From Rhodobacter capsulatus (lineage in GTDB: Bacteria; Pseudomonadota; Alphaproteobacteria; Rhodobacterales; Rhodobacteraceae), in contig NZ_SWJZ01000017.1 in NCBI RefSeq assembly GCF_005144475.1, forward strand, positions 1-64,000: a stretch of 64,000 nucleotides of DNA, written 5' to 3'. Numbering within the stretch: position 1 is the first letter of the stretch; every line of letters begins with the position of its first letter. The translations under genes were made by a program, and so were the position numbers. Of the stretch, positions 49,403 through 57,321 are shown piece after piece. Below the pieces are notes generated by a model that ran no database searches, was not told the origin of the DNA, and saw nothing but the letters and a program-made list of their open reading frames with translations.

Positions 49403-50559
49403 TTCGCCCCCAGCAATTCGCGGCCGATCAGCATGCGGCGGATTTCCGAGGTGCCCGCGCCGATCTCCATCAGCTTCGCATCGCGGAACAGGCGGCTCAC
49501 GACCGAGTCATTCAGGAACCCCGCGCCCCCCAGCGCCTGAACCGCCTGATGCGCCTGCACCATCGCCTGCTCGGAGGCATAAAGCACCGTCGCGGCGGCA
49601 TCCTGGCGCGTGACCTCGCCGCGGTCGCAGGCTTTCGCCACCTCGTAGGTATAGGCGCGCGCGGTGTTCGCAGCGACATACATGTCGGCAATCTTCGCCT
49701 GCATCAGCTGGAAATTCCCGATCGGCTGGCCGAACTGCTCGCGCGTTTGCGCATAGGGCACGACCTCGTCCAGACAGGCCATCAGGATCCCCGTGCCGAT
49801 GCCAGAAAGCACCACGCGTTCGTAATCGAGCCCCGACATCAGCACCCGCACGCCTTTCCCCTCGGCGCCCAGCACGTTTTCCGCGGGCACCTCGCAATCG
49901 TCAAAGAACAGCTGCGCCGTGTTCGAGCCGCGCATGCCGAGCTTGTCGAAATGCGCCGAGGTCGAGAACCCCTTCATCCCCTTTTCGATGAGGAAGGCGG
50001 TGATCCCCTTCGAGCCCGCCGCCGGATCGGTTTTCGCATAGACCACCAGCGTATCGGCATCGCAGCCATTGGTGATCCAGTATTTGTGGCCGTTCAGCAC
50101 ATAGACGTCGCCGCGCTTTTCCGCCCGCAGCTTCATGCCCACCACATCCGAGCCCGCGCCCGCTTCACTCATCGCCAGGGCGCCGATCTTCGCCCCCGAA
50201 ACCAGATCGGGCAGGTATTTGCGTTTCTGCTCGGGCGAGCCGTTCAGCTTCAGCTGGTTGACGCAAAGGTTCGAATGCGCCCCGTAGGAGAGCGCGATCG
50301 AGGCCGAAACCCGGGCGATCTCCTCGGTCGCGACGACATGGGCCAGATATCCCATGCCGGACCCGCCGAACTCCTCGGGCACGGTGATGCCCAGAAGACC
50401 CAGCGCCCCCATCTCTGCCCAAAGCTCGTTCGGGAACAGGTTGTCGCGATCGACAGCCGCCGCCATCGGCGCCAGCCGGTCGCGCGCCCAGGCCTGCACC
50501 ATGTCGCGCAGCGCACCGATGTCTTCCCCCAGATCGAACCGCATCGAGCCTGCGAACAT
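49399..50559 (-). CDS. Isovaleryl-CoA dehydrogenase
   Basis: An acyl-CoA dehydrogenase flavoprotein of 386 residues oxidising isovaleryl-CoA to 3-methylcrotonyl-CoA. Diagnostic features are [19 protein letters not shown] near 58-76, [16 protein letters not shown] near 130 and the C-terminal [15 protein letters not shown]. The catalytic glutamate should lie in the [14 protein letters not shown] stretch (Glu in DYE), the isovaleryl-specific position. The ATG at 50559 follows GGGGAGGGGAAG. It is the first gene of the operon. Confidence 0.94.
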   Translation of the reverse strand: MFAGSMRFDLGEDIGALRDMVQAWARDRLAPMAAAVDRDNLFPNELWAEMGALGLLGITVPEEFGGSGMGYLAHVVATEEIARVSASIALSYGAHSNLCVNQLKLNGSPEQKRKYLPDLVSGAKIGALAMSEAGAGSDVVGMKLRAEKRGDVYVLNGHKYWITNGCDADTLVVYAKTDPAAGSKGITAFLIEKGMKGFSTSAHFDKLGMRGSNTAQLFFDDCEVPAENVLGAEGKGVRVLMSGLDYERVVLSGIGTGILMACLDEVVPYAQTREQFGQPIGNFQLMQAKIADMYVAANTARAYTYEVAKACDRGEVTRQDAAATVLYASEQAMVQAHQAVQALGGAGFLNDSVVSRLFRDAKLMEIGAGTSEIRRMLIGRELLGAK

Positions 50560-50770
50560 CTTCCCCTCCCCGGTTATTGAACGCTTGTTCATTTATTTCC
50601 GGACGGGATGATTCCGTCAAGCCGACGTGCCGCAACGTCACTTCGGCGGGGCTCTCTCCGAAAGGATAGGTCGCACGCTTTCGCGCGCCGCCGCTGGCCT
50701 TCCGCGCAGGCGCCAAGGGCGGCGGGCGTTGGTAAATATCTTGTCAAGGATAACGACAGAGAGCCGCGCC
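50560..50770. promoter_or_regulatory. Divergent region upstream of the liu operon
   Basis: A palindrome TGAAC-GCTT-GTTCA at 50578-50591 lies 19 bases upstream of the isovaleryl-CoA dehydrogenase ATG and is a good candidate repressor site, of TetR type by symmetry. Further upstream is CGAAAGGATAGG at 50659-50670, the reverse complement of a 12-mer found at 51904 and 55288. A TTGACA lies near 50738-50743 on the minus strand. Confidence 0.5.
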
Positions 50771-51019
50771 ATGAGCCCGATCGCCACTGCCAGTCAGCAC
50801 GCCTGGATCTATGCCGTGCTGATCGAGATGAACGCTTATTGCCGCAACGAGGGGCTGTCGGAGGTGTCCGCCGCCCTTGCCCGGGCGATCGAGCGGATGG
50901 AGCCGGTGGTGTTTCCGCAGGCCGCCGCGCCGCAACGGCCGCGCCGGGTCTCGCCCTTTTCTTCGCGCGACGAGCGCGTGCAACCGGCGCAGGTGCTGCC
51001 CTTCCCCGGCCGCCGTTGA
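50771..51019 (+). CDS. Small hypothetical protein (82 aa)
   Basis: The frame MSPIATASQHAWIYAVLIEM encodes an N-terminal helical segment of about 50 residues (WIYAVLIEMNAYCRNEGLSE, VSAALARAIERM) followed by a Pro/Arg-rich tail. Family not recognised. The codon pattern (high third-position GC) is coding-like, and the ribosome binding site is poor. It has its own terminator, and its upstream region shares a 12-mer with the neighbouring signalling genes. Confidence 0.6.
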   Translation: MSPIATASQHAWIYAVLIEMNAYCRNEGLSEVSAALARAIERMEPVVFPQAAAPQRPRRVSPFSSRDERVQPAQVLPFPGRR

Positions 51020-51027
51020 CAGGACAA

Positions 51028-51060
51028 GCCGGTCCGCGCCTGACCCATCGGCGGACCGGC
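51028..51060 (+). other. Hairpin after the 82-aa gene
   Basis: GCCGGTCCGC pairs with GCGGACCGGC across 13 bases. No T run follows; the true terminator is probably the next hairpin. Confidence 0.45.
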
Positions 51061-51089
51061 GCGCCGCCGACCCACTCGATCCGGCGGCG

Positions 51090-51115
51090 AAAGGCGGTGC
51101 TTCGGCACCGCCTTT
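51090..51115. terminator. Bidirectional terminator with TTCG loop
   Basis: AAAGGCGGTGC and GCACCGCCTTT form an 11-bp stem closed by TTCG, between the convergent 82-aa gene and the response regulator gene. Confidence 0.85.
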
Positions 51116-51140
51116 GCATTTGAAAGCAGGGGCTTGCCCC

Positions 51141-51761
51141 TTAGAACCAGCCGTTTTCGCGCGCGATCATCGCCGCATGGGTGCGGTTGCGCGCGCCGAT
51201 CTTGCGCGTCAGCGTCCGCACATGCAGCTTCACCGTGACCTCCTGCAGGTCCATCTCGCGGGCGATTTCCTTGTTCGTGCGCCCGGCGCAGAGGCCGCGC
51301 AACACCTCGGTTTCGCGCGCCGTCAGCCCGCCCTGCACCGGCGGCTCCTCCTGCTTGAGAAAGTCGAAGGGCGCAAAGACCGAGCCCGAGGCCATCAGGG
51401 TCACCGCCCCGATGATCGAGCGCGCGGGCATCGCCTTCGGCACGAAGCCGATCGCCCCGGCCTCCAGCGCCTCGCGCGCGGCGGCGGGACGGGCGACGCC
51501 CGAGATGATCGCCACCGCCTGCGCCGGAAAGGCCCGCTTCATCTGCGCAAGGCCCTCGAGCCCGTCCATGCCCGGCATGTCGTAATCGAGCAGCACCAGA
51601 TCGTAGCCGCCCCCCGACTGCACCGCGGCCCGCAGCGCCGCCAGCGCCGCGGGCAGGGTTCCGGCCACGGCAACCTCGTCGCAGCCACCCGCGCGCAACA
51701 GCGCCGCAATAGCATCGCGCACGAGATCATGGTCGTCGGCAATCAGCAATCTCACCTTCAC
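51141..51761 (-). CDS. NarL/FixJ-type response regulator
   Basis: A 206-residue regulator. The receiver domain has acidic D10/D11-type residues (LIADDHDLV), phospho-acceptor Asp59 (VLLDYDMPGMDG) and Lys109 (FVPKAMP). The C-terminal LuxR-type helix-turn-helix (LTARETEVLRGLCAGRTNKE, VTVKLHVRTLTRKIGARNRT) lies at about 143-205. It is divergent from, and 242 bp from, the SUOX-fold/hybrid-kinase pair, which makes those its likely partners. Target sites are unknown; the shared 12-mer is a candidate. Confidence 0.9.
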   Translation of the reverse strand: MKVRLLIADDHDLVRDAIAALLRAGGCDEVAVAGTLPAALAALRAAVQSGGGYDLVLLDYDMPGMDGLEGLAQMKRAFPAQAVAIISGVARPAAAREALEAGAIGFVPKAMPARSIIGAVTLMASGSVFAPFDFLKQEEPPVQGGLTARETEVLRGLCAGRTNKEIAREMDLQEVTVKLHVRTLTRKIGARNRTHAAMIARENGWF

Positions 51762-52003
51762 CTCCGAAAATCTCGGCCCGAGCCTCTCCCGCAGGGGTTG
51801 CGGAAAGGTAATCTTAAAGAAAGCGGGCTATTTCAAGACCGCGACGGGAAGTTTCTGACGTGCTCGCCCTAAGCGTTGCAGAAGTCCCCTATCGAAGGGT
51901 AATCCTATCCTTTCGGATAGGGAAACATACTAAATTCCGCATGGCTTGACCGGAGGGCTATGCGACAATCCCGCGATCGTGCAGGATCCAACGGGGGAAA
52001 GAC
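51762..52003. promoter_or_regulatory. Divergent region of the two-component locus
   Basis: 242 bp containing an inverted repeat CCTATCC-TTTC-GGATAGG at 51904-51921, preceded by CCCTATCGAAGGG. Its first twelve bases (CCTATCCTTTCG) recur at 55288 and, reversed, at 50659. I found no convincing promoter hexamers. Confidence 0.55.
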
Positions 52004-52570
52004 ATGCCTATCTTCACCAAGACGGCCAAGGCCGTGCTGATCCTGAGCCGCTTCCTGCTTGTCGCCGCGGGGCTTGCCCTTCCGGCGCAGGCCGCGCTGG
52101 CCGAGTCGGCGGCCCCGGCCGCCGCAGTCGCGCTGCCCGCACCCACAGGGCCCGTGATGCTGACCGTCACCGGCCGGATCGCGGGAACCGACGGCAGCGG
52201 GATGGCCAGATTCGACGCGGCGATGCTGGCCGCGCTGCCGCGGCGGGAGTTCGCCACCTCGACGATCTGGACCGAGGGCGTGCAACGCTTTTCCGGGGTC
52301 GATCTGCGCAGCCTGATCGATCATCTGGGGGTCACGGGCGGCACGCTGAAGATCACCGCGGTCAACGATTATTCGGTGCAGATCCCGGTCTCGGAGGTGG
52401 TCGCGGGCGGCGCCCTGCTGGCCGACCTGCGCGACGGCAAGCCGATGAAAGTGCGCGACAAGGGCCCGCTCTGGCTTGTGTATCCCTATGACTCTGCGCC
52501 AGAATTCAGAAACGAAGTCGTCTATTCCCGGTCCGTCTGGCAGGTCGACCGGATCGAGGTTCTGCCCTAA
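52004..52570 (+). CDS. Periplasmic protein of molybdopterin-oxidoreductase-like (SUOX) fold
   Basis: A 188-residue protein with a signal peptide (KAVLILSRFLLVAAGLALPA, cleavage near 33) and a domain at about 50-185 resembling the molybdopterin-binding fold of sulfite oxidase (VQRFSGVDLRSLIDHLG, AVNDYSVQIPVSEVV, GPLWLVYPYDSAPEF). It has no cysteine at all, so the cysteine that ligands molybdenum in catalytic members is absent. Directly upstream of a hybrid kinase, it is more likely a periplasmic sensing subunit than an enzyme. GGGGGAAAG precedes the ATG. Confidence 0.85.
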   Translation: MPIFTKTAKAVLILSRFLLVAAGLALPAQAALAESAAPAAAVALPAPTGPVMLTVTGRIAGTDGSGMARFDAAMLAALPRREFATSTIWTEGVQRFSGVDLRSLIDHLGVTGGTLKITAVNDYSVQIPVSEVVAGGALLADLRDGKPMKVRDKGPLWLVYPYDSAPEFRNEVVYSRSVWQVDRIEVLP

Positions 52571-52576
52571 CCCGGG

Positions 52577-55270
52577 GTGCCTGCCCCCTTTCGCATCGGT
52601 TTCATGTCGGACAGTTTCCCCTCGTTTCTCGACTCGCGGCGACGCCTGCGCCCGTTCCTGTTCGCAGGGCTCGTCGTGGTGTTCCTTGGCGCGGTGGGGG
52701 CGCTTTACCGCTACGGCGTGATGGTGCAGTCGGAAATCGACAACCTCGCCATCGCCAATTCCGACAGCCTGCAATGGACGCTGGCGCAGCTTGAGGTGGA
52801 ATATTTCCACATGGACGGGGCGCTGCTGCGCGCCCGCCCCGACGCGCCCGAGACGATGGCGGAATTCGGCCGCAGCTTCGATGTCTTCTACAGCCGCGTG
52901 CACACGATCCTGGAGGGGCGCGGCTTTGCGGCGATCGTCACCCCCGAGGTCGCCGGGCCCGAGATCGGCCGCATCGACGCCTTCCTGCACGAGACCGCAG
53001 AGCTGGTCGATGCCGGCCCCGAAACGTTGGCCCCCGCCCTGCCCGCGCTGCGCGAGCGCGCCGGGGCGCTTGAAAGCGATGTCCGCACGATCTCGCTCGA
53101 AGGCGTGCGCGAATTCGCCAGCCGGGCGATGGCGCAGCGCGAACGGGTGTTTTCCTCGCTGATGCTGCTCGCCTCGCTGACCACGGCGCTTTTGGCGGCG
53201 ATCACCGCGGGGCTGGTGATCACCTGGTCGCTCTGGCGTTTCGGGATGCGGCAGACCGGCTCGCTCTCGGCGGCGAAGGCCCGGCTCGAAGCGGTGATCG
53301 GCACCTCCTTCGACGCGGTGATCGTCGTCGATCACGAGGGCAAGGTCCTGGAATTCAACGGCGCCGCCGAACGGGTCTTCGGCTACAGCCGCGCCGAGGC
53401 GCTGGGGCGGCATCTCAACGACCTGATCGTGCCCGAGGCGATGAAATCGGCGAAAGTGGCGGGGTTCAAGCGCTACCGCACCGGCGGCGTGCCGCGGATC
53501 GCGGGGCATGGGCTGATCGGCCTGCAGGCGCAGCGCAAGGACGGCTCGGTCTTCCCGGCCGAAATTTCGGTGACCGCCACCCGGATCGGCCGCAAGGAAA
53601 TCTTCGTCGGCTACATGCGCGACATCACCGACCGCGTCGCCGCCGAAAAGGAACTGATCGACGCGCGCGATGCGGCGATGGCGGGCGAACAGGCGCAGGC
53701 CGAATTCGTCGCGGTGATGAGCCACGAGATGCGAACCCCGCTGAACGGGCTGCTCGGCACGCTTGAACTCTTGCGCGAAACCCCGCTCGATGCCAGCCAG
53801 ACCGCGCTGCTCGCCTCGATGCAGAAGGCGGGCGAAATCCTTTTGGCGCATGTGAATGACACGCTGGATGTCGAACGGCTCGATGCGGGCAAGCTGTCGC
53901 TGACGCGCGAGCCCTTTGCGCCGATGTCGGTGCTCGACGAGATCGTGCAGATGCAGGCGGGGGCGGCGGCGGCGCGCGGCAACCGGCTGTCGACGCGCAC
54001 CGCGGGACGCCTGCCCGAGGCGGTCGAGGGCGATGCGATGCGGATCCGGCAGGTGCTGCTCAACCTCGTCGGCAATGCGATCAAGTTCACCCGTGACGGC
54101 ACGATCACCCTTGAAGCGGACTATCACCGCGATCAGGGGCTGCTGGAATACCGGGTCATTGACACCGGCATCGGCATTCCCGCGGCCGAGACCGAGCGGA
54201 TCTTCGACGATTTCGTCACCCTCGACCCCGAACTGTCGCGCGAGGCGACGGGATCGGGGCTGGGCCTGTCGATCGCGCGGCGGCTGATGCGGGCGATGCG
54301 CGGCCAGATCGGGGTGGAAAGCGAGCTCGGACAGGGGTCGGCCTTCTGGATCAGCCTGCCCGCGCCGGTGGTGCTGAGCCTGCCCGCCGCGACGCCGCCG
54401 ATGCCGGTCGTGAAGGCGCCCGCGCGCCCCGCCCCCGGTGCGGCCCCCTGTGCCGCCGACGGCAGCCCCGCGCCGCGTCTGTCGACGTCGATCGAGGTGC
54501 TGGTGGTCGAGGACAATGACATCAACCGCGTCGTGCTGTGCGAGATGTTGCGCCGGGCCGGACACAGCATCGCGGAGGCTCGCGACGGCGTCGAGGCGGT
54601 CGAAAAGGCGGCGGAGCGCCGCTATGACGTGATCCTGATCGATCTGAACATGCCGCGGATGAACGGCGTCGATGCGACCGAGGCGATCCGGGCCGGGACC
54701 GGGCCGAACCACGAGACGCCGATCATCGCGGTCACGGCGAATGTCCTGCCCGAGGCGCGCAACCGGCTGGAGGCGGCGGGGGTGTGCCGGGTGATCTCGA
54801 AGCCGATCACCCGCAAGATGCTGGATCAGGTGCTGGCCGAGGAGCTGTGCCCGCGGTTGCGTCAGCGCCCGCTGTCGACCCCGCCCGAGCCCGCCGCGGA
54901 GGCCGGGCTGGCGCTGGTTCAGGCCGAGACTCTGGACGAGCTGGCGCAGTCGCTGGGCCCCGAGATGATGGCGCAGACGCTGCGGCGCTTCCTGACCGAG
55001 GGCACGGAGATGATCGCCGCGCTGACGCGGGCGGCGGCGCAGGATCGCCCCGCCGAAACCGCGGCGCTGGCGCATAAATTCGCCGGTTCGGCGGCGCTTC
55101 TGGGGGCGGAACGGCTGCATCATCGGCTCAAGGCGATCGAGGTGGCGCTGCGGATCGCCGCGCCGGGAACCGCCCCCGATGCGGCGACGCTGGCCGCCCT
55201 TGACGCGCTTGGCGCGCTTTGGACCGAGACCCGGACCCGGCTTGAAACGGCCGCCGCGTCCCAGGGCTGA
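52577..55270 (+). CDS. Hybrid sensor histidine kinase (PAS-HisKA-HATPase-REC-HPt)
   Basis: An 897-residue kinase. Order: membrane helix (26-46), periplasmic helical domain (47-190), second helix (193-220), PAS (235-355), HisKA with His383 in MSHEMRTPLNG, ATPase domain with LLNLVGNAIKF (494-504), DTGIGIP (529-535) and GSGLGLSI (559-566), receiver with Asp689 (LIDLNMPRMNG) and Lys742, and an HPt with His833 (LAHKFAGSAALLG). The HPt could pass phosphate to the response regulator at 51 kb. The start is GTG 52577, or ATG 52604; neither has a clear ribosome binding site, which fits translational coupling to the SUOX-fold gene six bases upstream. Confidence 0.93.
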   Translation: MPAPFRIGFMSDSFPSFLDSRRRLRPFLFAGLVVVFLGAVGALYRYGVMVQSEIDNLAIANSDSLQWTLAQLEVEYFHMDGALLRARPDAPETMAEFGRSFDVFYSRVHTILEGRGFAAIVTPEVAGPEIGRIDAFLHETAELVDAGPETLAPALPALRERAGALESDVRTISLEGVREFASRAMAQRERVFSSLMLLASLTTALLAAITAGLVITWSLWRFGMRQTGSLSAAKARLEAVIGTSFDAVIVVDHEGKVLEFNGAAERVFGYSRAEALGRHLNDLIVPEAMKSAKVAGFKRYRTGGVPRIAGHGLIGLQAQRKDGSVFPAEISVTATRIGRKEIFVGYMRDITDRVAAEKELIDARDAAMAGEQAQAEFVAVMSHEMRTPLNGLLGTLELLRETPLDASQTALLASMQKAGEILLAHVNDTLDVERLDAGKLSLTREPFAPMSVLDEIVQMQAGAAAARGNRLSTRTAGRLPEAVEGDAMRIRQVLLNLVGNAIKFTRDGTITLEADYHRDQGLLEYRVIDTGIGIPAAETERIFDDFVTLDPELSREATGSGLGLSIARRLMRAMRGQIGVESELGQGSAFWISLPAPVVLSLPAATPPMPVVKAPARPAPGAAPCAADGSPAPRLSTSIEVLVVEDNDINRVVLCEMLRRAGHSIAEARDGVEAVEKAAERRYDVILIDLNMPRMNGVDATEAIRAGTGPNHETPIIAVTANVLPEARNRLEAAGVCRVISKPITRKMLDQVLAEELCPRLRQRPLSTPPEPAAEAGLALVQAETLDELAQSLGPEMMAQTLRRFLTEGTEMIAALTRAAAQDRPAETAALAHKFAGSAALLGAERLHHRLKAIEVALRIAAPGTAPDAATLAALDALGALWTETRTRLETAAASQG

Positions 55271-55287
55271 GCGCATGGCGCCACGGA

Positions 55288-55368
55288 CCTATCCTTTCGC
55301 GTGCGCTGTCATCCCTCCGACACATTGCCCGGATTCCCTAACGGCAATTAACCTTGCACGCAGGTTAA
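55288..55368 (+). promoter_or_regulatory. 12-mer and TTAACCT inverted repeat upstream of the receiver-like gene
   Basis: CCTATCCTTTCG at 55288-55299 is the third copy of the locus 12-mer; together with the two bases before it, it is identical to the 50659 copy over 14 bases. TTAACCT (55348-55354) and AGGTTAA (55362-55368) form an inverted repeat with a seven-base spacer 17 bases before the ATG, a plausible repressor site. Confidence 0.5.
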
Positions 55369-55384
55369 GCACTGGGAGGGCCGC

Positions 55385-56134
55385 ATGGTCTGGACGCATT
55401 CATCCGCGCAACCCGTCGCGACGGCGGCGGTTATCGGGCCCTGGCTCGGCCGGATCCTGATCCGGCTGCGCGCCGCGTTCAGCCCGGCACCGACCGCTTC
55501 GGGCTGGCCCGCCGTGGTGATCGCCGCCGCCGATCAGCCGCACGGGAGCGGCGGCGCGACGCCCGGCATCCGCCTTCAGCGTATCGGTCGCAGCGCCGCG
55601 CCGGCGCATGAGCTTGCCCCGCCCCGGCCCGAGTCGCCTTCGGCCCTCTCCCCGGGCGCCGCCCCGACGGGGTCCGCCACCGCGCCGGTCGCGGGCGCCG
55701 CCCGCTTTTACGGCCTCGACGCGGATTCGATCTCGGTCGTCTATGTCCTGTCGCATCGCGGCGGCGCGGGGCTGACCTGCCTCGACTGGCTGGCCGATCA
55801 CGGCCTGCCGTTCCGCCGCATCGGCGCGCTGCACCCGACCGCGCCGGTCTGGTCGGCACCGCAGGGCGCGTTGCTGCTCGTCGATCTCGACACGCTGGGC
55901 GGGATGTCGGAAATGGCCGAGCCGCTGATGCGGCTGCGGCTGGGCCGCCCCGACATCGCGGTGGTGCTGCTGAGCGAAGAGGTCGAGACGCATGATTTCG
56001 GCACCGAGCGGCTGGTGCTGGCCGATATCACGCTGCGCCTGCCCTGCGCTTTCGCCAGTTTCGAATTCGCGCTGGCCGAGGCGCCGATCAACAATGCCGC
56101 CTGGCAGGAGCGGCTTCTGGGTGATCAGCGCTGA
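55385..56134 (+). CDS. Receiver-like hypothetical protein (249 aa)
   Basis: Not a recognised family. The first 110 residues are low-complexity (Ala, Pro, Ser). Residues 110-245 look like a degenerate receiver domain: a beta strand (SISVVYVLSHR), GALLLVDLDTLGGMSEMAEP at the phospho-acceptor position, then RPDIAVVLLSEEVETHDF. LVDLD could supply an aspartate, but the MPxMDG turn is missing. GGGAGGG precedes the ATG. It follows the hybrid kinase and may be a target or adaptor of that system. The stop overlaps the convergent aminotransferase gene by ten bases. Confidence 0.65.
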   Translation: MVWTHSSAQPVATAAVIGPWLGRILIRLRAAFSPAPTASGWPAVVIAAADQPHGSGGATPGIRLQRIGRSAAPAHELAPPRPESPSALSPGAAPTGSATAPVAGAARFYGLDADSISVVYVLSHRGGAGLTCLDWLADHGLPFRRIGALHPTAPVWSAPQGALLLVDLDTLGGMSEMAEPLMRLRLGRPDIAVVLLSEEVETHDFGTERLVLADITLRLPCAFASFEFALAEAPINNAAWQERLLGDQR

Positions 56135-57321
56135 AGACGGCGGACTTCGTCATCGACAATACGGGCAATCAGCGCCGCATCGGCCTCGCAGAAGGTCAGC
56201 GGCAGCCGCAGATCGAGCAGACCGGCCAGCACCGCATCGGTGCGCGGCAGCGCCTGCGCGGGGGCAAAGCGCCAGCTTTGATGGCGCGAGGTGAAGGCGA
56301 CGGGCTCCTCGGCCCCGAACCATTTCAGCTCCACCCCCCGCGCAGCGCAAGCCTTCACGAGGGACAGGATGCGATCACCGGCCCAGCCGGGCAGAAGGAA
56401 CTGGAAGGACGAGCCGACAAAGGCTTCGGCCTGGGGCCGGGCGATCAGCCGCAGCCCCGGCGTCGAGACAAGCCCCGCCTCCAGCGCCCGGTAAAGCGCG
56501 TTCCAGCGCCCGATGCGGTCGGGCAGCGTCGGGATCTGCGGGCGCAAGATCGCGGCGCGCAGGTTGTCCATCCGCCCCGAGACATTGGGCGTGTCGTATT
56601 TCAGCCCTTCGAAGACCTCGGGCGGGGGGGCTGCGGCATGCCGGGGATAAAGCATGTAAGACCCTGACAAAAGGATCATTTTCGCCATCAGCACGGGATC
56701 ATCAGAGACGATCAGACCGCCCTCGCCCGAATTCATGTGCTTGTAGGTCTGCGTCGAATAGCAGCCCACCGCCCCATGCCGCCCCGAGGCCACGCCGCGC
56801 CAGCTGGCCCCCATCGTATGGGCGCAATCCTCGATCACCAGCAGCCCGGCGGCCGTCGCAATCGCCATCAGCCGGTCCATGTCGCAGATATGGCCGCGCA
56901 TATGCGACAGCAGCAACACCCGCGCGCCCGCGGTTTTGGCTTTCAGATCAAGGTCTTCAAGATCGATCACCAGATCTTCGGTGACCTCGACGAAGACCGG
57001 CTCGGCCCCCAGCGCGGCAATCGCCCCGGGCACCGGCGCCAGCGTGAAGGCATTCGTCAGCACCCGGTCCCCCGGCCCGACACCCGCGGCGCGCAAAGCG
57101 CAGCCCATCGCATAGCCGCCCGAGGCGACGGCGAGGCAATATTTCGCCCCGGTGAAGGCGGCGAATTCGACCTCGAGCGCCGCCGCCGCGCCGATCTCGC
57201 CCGGCGCGACATTGTAGCGATGCAGCCGCCCCGAGCGCAGCACGGCGACGGCGGCGGCGATGGCCGCCTCGTCGATCGGTTCCTGTTGGGTGAAATTGCC
57301 GGTGAAGACCGTGTCCGTCAT
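56125..57321 (-). CDS. DegT/DnrJ/EryC1/StrS-type aminotransferase
   Basis: A PLP-dependent sugar-aminotransferase-fold protein, 398 residues. VASGGYAMGCALRAAGVGPG (65-84) contacts PLP phosphate, D165 in VIEDCAHTMGA binds the pyridine nitrogen, and Lys194 in YKHMNSGEGG is the Schiff-base lysine. Members aminate nucleotide-linked ketosugars or similar polyketide/sugar substrates. It overlaps the MFS exporter gene upstream by four bases, so the two form one unit. No nucleotide-sugar genes are nearby, so the substrate is unknown. Confidence 0.9.
   Translation of the reverse strand: MTDTVFTGNFTQQEPIDEAAIAAAVAVLRSGRLHRYNVAPGEIGAAAALEVEFAAFTGAKYCLAVASGGYAMGCALRAAGVGPGDRVLTNAFTLAPVPGAIAALGAEPVFVEVTEDLVIDLEDLDLKAKTAGARVLLLSHMRGHICDMDRLMAIATAAGLLVIEDCAHTMGASWRGVASGRHGAVGCYSTQTYKHMNSGEGGLIVSDDPVLMAKMILLSGSYMLYPRHAAAPPPEVFEGLKYDTPNVSGRMDNLRAAILRPQIPTLPDRIGRWNALYRALEAGLVSTPGLRLIARPQAEAFVGSSFQFLLPGWAGDRILSLVKACAARGVELKWFGAEEPVAFTSRHQSWRFAPAQALPRTDAVLAGLLDLRLPLTFCEADAALIARIVDDEVRRLQR

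Noticed and set aside
52004-52570. Catalytic sulfite oxidase/MsrP-type enzyme
   Set aside because: The protein has no cysteine to ligand molybdenum and the neighbours are signalling genes; no haem-binding partner is present.
55335-55370. CtrA-type site TTAA-N7-TTAAC upstream of the receiver-like gene
   Set aside because: The spacing between TTAA half-sites is 13 or 6 bases and not 7, and one half is CTAA.
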